Source: an uncultured Paracoccaceae bacterium
Lineage (GTDB): Bacteria > Pseudomonadota > Alphaproteobacteria > Rhodobacterales > Rhodobacteraceae
DNA length: 64,000 nucleotides
NCBI GenBank assembly: GCA_905182105.1
Contig: CAJJAR010000006.1
Location: forward strand, 1-64,000
Reading direction: 5' to 3'
Position numbers and translations under genes: made by a program. Positions 61,898 to 64,000 of the stretch are shown one piece after another; positions within the stretch are counted from its first letter, which is position 1, and each line of letters begins with the position of its first letter. The notes beneath the pieces are model-generated. The model did not search any database and was not told the origin of the DNA. It worked only from the letters and a program-made list of their open reading frames with translations.

Positions 61898-63379
61898 ATG
61901 TCTAATAACAATTTTGATGCGGATCACCTTGATACGCTAGACCGCGACTTAGGTCGTTTGGCGAATCTAGAAGCGGCGACGGCCTTTGCTTCACGCCCGA
62001 TGGTTGGTCTTGGTATCTCATTTGTGTTTGTGGTGCTTGCCAGTCTTTTGGCAACTGTCTTCTTTGGTCAGTCCAATAACACCTTCATCGTAATTATTGC
62101 CGCTGGTATTGGTGCCTACATGGCGTTGAACATTGGTGCGAACGATGTGGCTAACAATATGGGTCCAGCCGTTGGGGCGAACGCCCTGTCGATGGGTGCC
62201 GCAATTGCGATTGCTGCTGTGTTTGAAAGCATGGGCGCATTGTTGGCGGGGGGCGATGTTGTGTCGACCATCGCTAAAGGCATCATTGCACCTGAAAGCA
62301 TGCAAACCTCAGCGATCTTTATCTGGGCAATGTTAGCAGCGCTTTTATCAGCTGCCCTTTGGGTGAACTTAGCAACATGGGTTGGCGCACCGGTTTCCAC
62401 GACGCACTCTGTTGTGGGCGGTGTGATGGGTGCTGGTATCGCTGCTGCAGGTTTTGCAGCTGTGAACTGGCCGACCATGTCCAAGATCGCTGCCAGCTGG
62501 GTGATTTCCCCAGTACTTGGCGGCGCAATCGCCGCTGGTTTCTTGTGGTTTATTAAATCTCGCATCGTTTACCAAGACGACAAAATCTCTGCGGCGAAAC
62601 GCTGGGTTCCAGTTTTGGTTGGCATCATGGGTGGTGCTTTCTCAACGTACCTTGCGATGAAAGGTCTGAAGAAGATCATCAAGATCGATCTATCAACTGC
62701 CCTGACTGTTGGCCTCGTGCTTGGCATCATTATTTGGTTGGTCATGATCCCGGTAATCCGCAAACAGGCTGAAGGCCTTGAAAACCGTAACAAATCGTTA
62801 AAGGTTTTGTTTGGTATTCCACTCGTTGTTTCTGCTGCTTTGCTTAGCTTTGCACACGGTGCCAACGATGTTGCGAATGCAGTTGGTCCATTGGCTGCGA
62901 TCGTTCAAGCATCTCAATCAGGCGATTTCACGGCTGATGTTTCTATCCCGCTTTGGGTTATGGTTATTGGTGCGATGGGTATTTCCTTTGGTTTGTTCCT
63001 ATTTGGTCCAAAACTGATCCGTATGGTTGGTGGCCAGATTACCAAACTAAATCCGATGCGCGCTTACTGTGTGGCCTTGTCTGCTGCGATTACTGTTATC
63101 GTTGCCAGTTGGTTGGGCCTGCCAGTTAGCTCGACCCACATTGCTGTTGGTGGTGTGTTTGGTGTTGGCTTCTTCCGTGAGTGGGACGCATCACGCCGCA
63201 TGAAACGTGCACGTGTTGAAGCAAACCTTCCAGAGCTAAGCTCAGATGAGCGCAGCCGCCGTAAACTTGTGCGTCGTTCGCACTTCCTGACAATCATCGC
63301 TGCATGGGTCATCACAGTGCCTGCTGCTGCGATCTTATCGGCGGCATTATTCTTGGTGGTTAGCACAATCGCTGGCTAA
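61898..63379 (+). CDS. PiT-family inorganic phosphate transporter
   Basis: A 493-residue inner-membrane transporter that moves phosphate, usually as a metal-phosphate complex, with protons or sodium. The duplicated family motif appears as NIGANDVANNMGPAVGANAL (about 78-97) and HGANDVANAVGPLAAI (about 319-335). Two further paired motifs, GAPVSTTHSVVGGVMGAG and GLPVSSTHIAVGGVFGVG, match the PiT repeats. About twelve hydrophobic segments. The soluble N-terminal 35 residues are a modest extension. A terminator follows. Confidence 0.95.
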   Translation: MSNNNFDADHLDTLDRDLGRLANLEAATAFASRPMVGLGISFVFVVLASLLATVFFGQSNNTFIVIIAAGIGAYMALNIGANDVANNMGPAVGANALSMGAAIAIAAVFESMGALLAGGDVVSTIAKGIIAPESMQTSAIFIWAMLAALLSAALWVNLATWVGAPVSTTHSVVGGVMGAGIAAAGFAAVNWPTMSKIAASWVISPVLGGAIAAGFLWFIKSRIVYQDDKISAAKRWVPVLVGIMGGAFSTYLAMKGLKKIIKIDLSTALTVGLVLGIIIWLVMIPVIRKQAEGLENRNKSLKVLFGIPLVVSAALLSFAHGANDVANAVGPLAAIVQASQSGDFTADVSIPLWVMVIGAMGISFGLFLFGPKLIRMVGGQITKLNPMRAYCVALSAAITVIVASWLGLPVSSTHIAVGGVFGVGFFREWDASRRMKRARVEANLPELSSDERSRRKLVRRSHFLTIIAAWVITVPAAAILSAALFLVVSTIAG

Positions 63380-63402
63380 TCACCTTAGGTTAAATGACAA
63401 AA

Positions 63403-63438
63403 CGGGCAGGGGATCAAATGATCTGCTGCCCGGTTTCG
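63403..63438. terminator. Bidirectional terminator between PiT and EamA genes
   Basis: CGGGCAG-GGATCA pairs with TGATC-TGCTGCCCG in a long stem with a tiny loop, followed by GTTTCGTTTG on the right. Convergent genes end on both sides. Confidence 0.8.
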
Positions 63439-63455
63439 TTTGTCTGGAGGGGCGG

Positions 63456-64000
63456 TTACTTGTTCGCCCTATCCTCTGCGGCCAGTGCATCGCGACGACG
63501 CTGACGGCGCAGCATATGCCCCACACGGACCGACATAACGTGGCCTGCGCGTGTGCGGGTTTTCAGCACGGGTGTGTTCTCTGATGCATCGCTCGTAGCT
63601 TCGCGTTTCAGAATGTAGATACCGGATAGCACAATCACGGCTGTACCGAGATAGGTTTGCCACTCCGGCGTCTCTGCAAAGATGAAAAACCCAAACAAGG
63701 TGGCCCAGATAATTTGTGAATACTGCATTGGCGCCACGATGATCGCGTCTGTGCGCGTATAGGCGGCCACGAGCAGCCACATAGCCGTCAGCACCAGCAA
63801 AGTATCAATGGCGAACAGCCCAAGGTCTGCCAACGGGATTTGAACGTAGACAAAGGGCAGCAACAGTGCGGTGATGAACAGGTTGGACATCATGGGATAG
63901 ATCATCATCACAACTCCGCGTTCGTCCGCGCCGATCTTGCGGGTGATGATGGATACAAATGCACCTGCACAGGCCGCCGTGATCGCCGCGATATGGCCCG
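63456..64000 (-). CDS. EamA/DMT-family transporter, 5' end missing
   Basis: The frame is open to the window's right edge on the minus strand, so only the C-terminal about 180 residues are seen. They include GHIAAITAACAGAFVSIITR leading into five or so membrane helices and the EamA terminal pattern APMQYSQIIWATLFGFFIFA with E (FAETPEWQTYLG), then GIYILKRE. The C-terminal tail (VGHMLRRQRRRDALAAEDRA) is basic and soluble. Substrate unknown. An internal ATG at 63911 is not the true start. Confidence 0.85.
   Translation of the reverse strand, partial: GHIAAITAACAGAFVSIITRKIGADERGVVMMIYPMMSNLFITALLLPFVYVQIPLADLGLFAIDTLLVLTAMWLLVAAYTRTDAIIVAPMQYSQIIWATLFGFFIFAETPEWQTYLGTAVIVLSGIYILKREATSDASENTPVLKTRTRAGHVMSVRVGHMLRRQRRRDALAAEDRANK

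Noticed and set aside
1-64000. CRISPR arrays, insertion sequences, integrase or restriction-modification genes
   Set aside because: No repeat-spacer arrays, transposase, integrase or methylase/endonuclease frames were seen on either strand.

Overview
The window looks like a chromosomal segment from a marine alphaproteobacterium of the Rhodobacteraceae (Roseobacter group). This rests on gene content: a soxBDAG heterotetrameric sarcosine oxidase operon, a ccmI-ruvX-DUF1289 set, yajC-secD-secF followed by a Mth938-like gene and ccmABCDG, aconitase beside a DUF1223 protein, a DUF6314 protein, and a YfgM-like protein followed by bamB and der. Most of the window has about half G+C, but the first 2.7 kb is clearly AT-rich. 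No rRNA, tRNA, CRISPR array, insertion sequence or prophage was recognised.

Layout. 1-2.7 kb: AT-rich flagellar genes (3' part of flgL, a rod/hook-family gene behind a near-consensus sigma-54 promoter, and a zinc-ribbon/YbjQ-like protein). 2.9-7.8 kb: EamA transporter, dusA, a TauE/SafE permease, then the leftward ccmI-ruvX-DUF1289 operon. 8.0-15.6 kb: soxBDAG, iron-type superoxide dismutase, rarD and a LOG-family hydrolase. 15.7-24.4 kb: LysM envelope protein, an Atm1-type ABC exporter with a possible leader peptide, and a leftward RND pump with its adaptor. 24.7-28.4 kb: YfgM-like/bamB/der. 28.4-33 kb: a degraded stretch with a frameshifted DUF2235 hydrolase and a pentapeptide-repeat pseudogene around serS. 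33.1-40 kb: yajC-secDF-TauE-Mth938-ccmABCDG. 40-49.6 kb: aconitase, DUF1223, a fliG pseudogene with three frame changes, a TPR protein, purB, DUF6314, bioY, and an unknown acidic envelope protein. 49.9-54.9 kb: a surface-sugar locus (glycosyltransferase, neuA, neuC, a lipid A-type acyltransferase, neuB). 55-61.5 kb: trigger factor, globin, fabD-fabG-acpP, rpsF-rpsR-rplI. 61.9-64 kb: PiT phosphate transporter and a partial EamA transporter.

How it fits together. Sarcosine oxidase turns sarcosine into glycine, a folate-linked one-carbon unit and peroxide, and superoxide dismutase lies just downstream. The Ccm genes supply c-type cytochrome maturation, with ccmI about 30 kb from ccmABCDG. SecDF-YajC and BamB serve envelope biogenesis. 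neuA, neuB and neuC together are enough to make a CMP-activated sialic-acid-type sugar from UDP-GlcNAc, and the linked acyltransferase and glycosyltransferase suggest it decorates lipopolysaccharide.

Main points for follow-up: an intact AT-rich flagellar segment in the same window as a decayed fliG; the sigma-54 promoter; paired CTG(C/T)ACAG sites with identical 21-bp spacing; an 18-bp perfect palindrome between acnA and the DUF1223 gene; a 98-bp inverted-repeat element with a half copy inside the sox operon; and the sialic-acid/acyltransferase locus. No wholly new system could be demonstrated from sequence alone.
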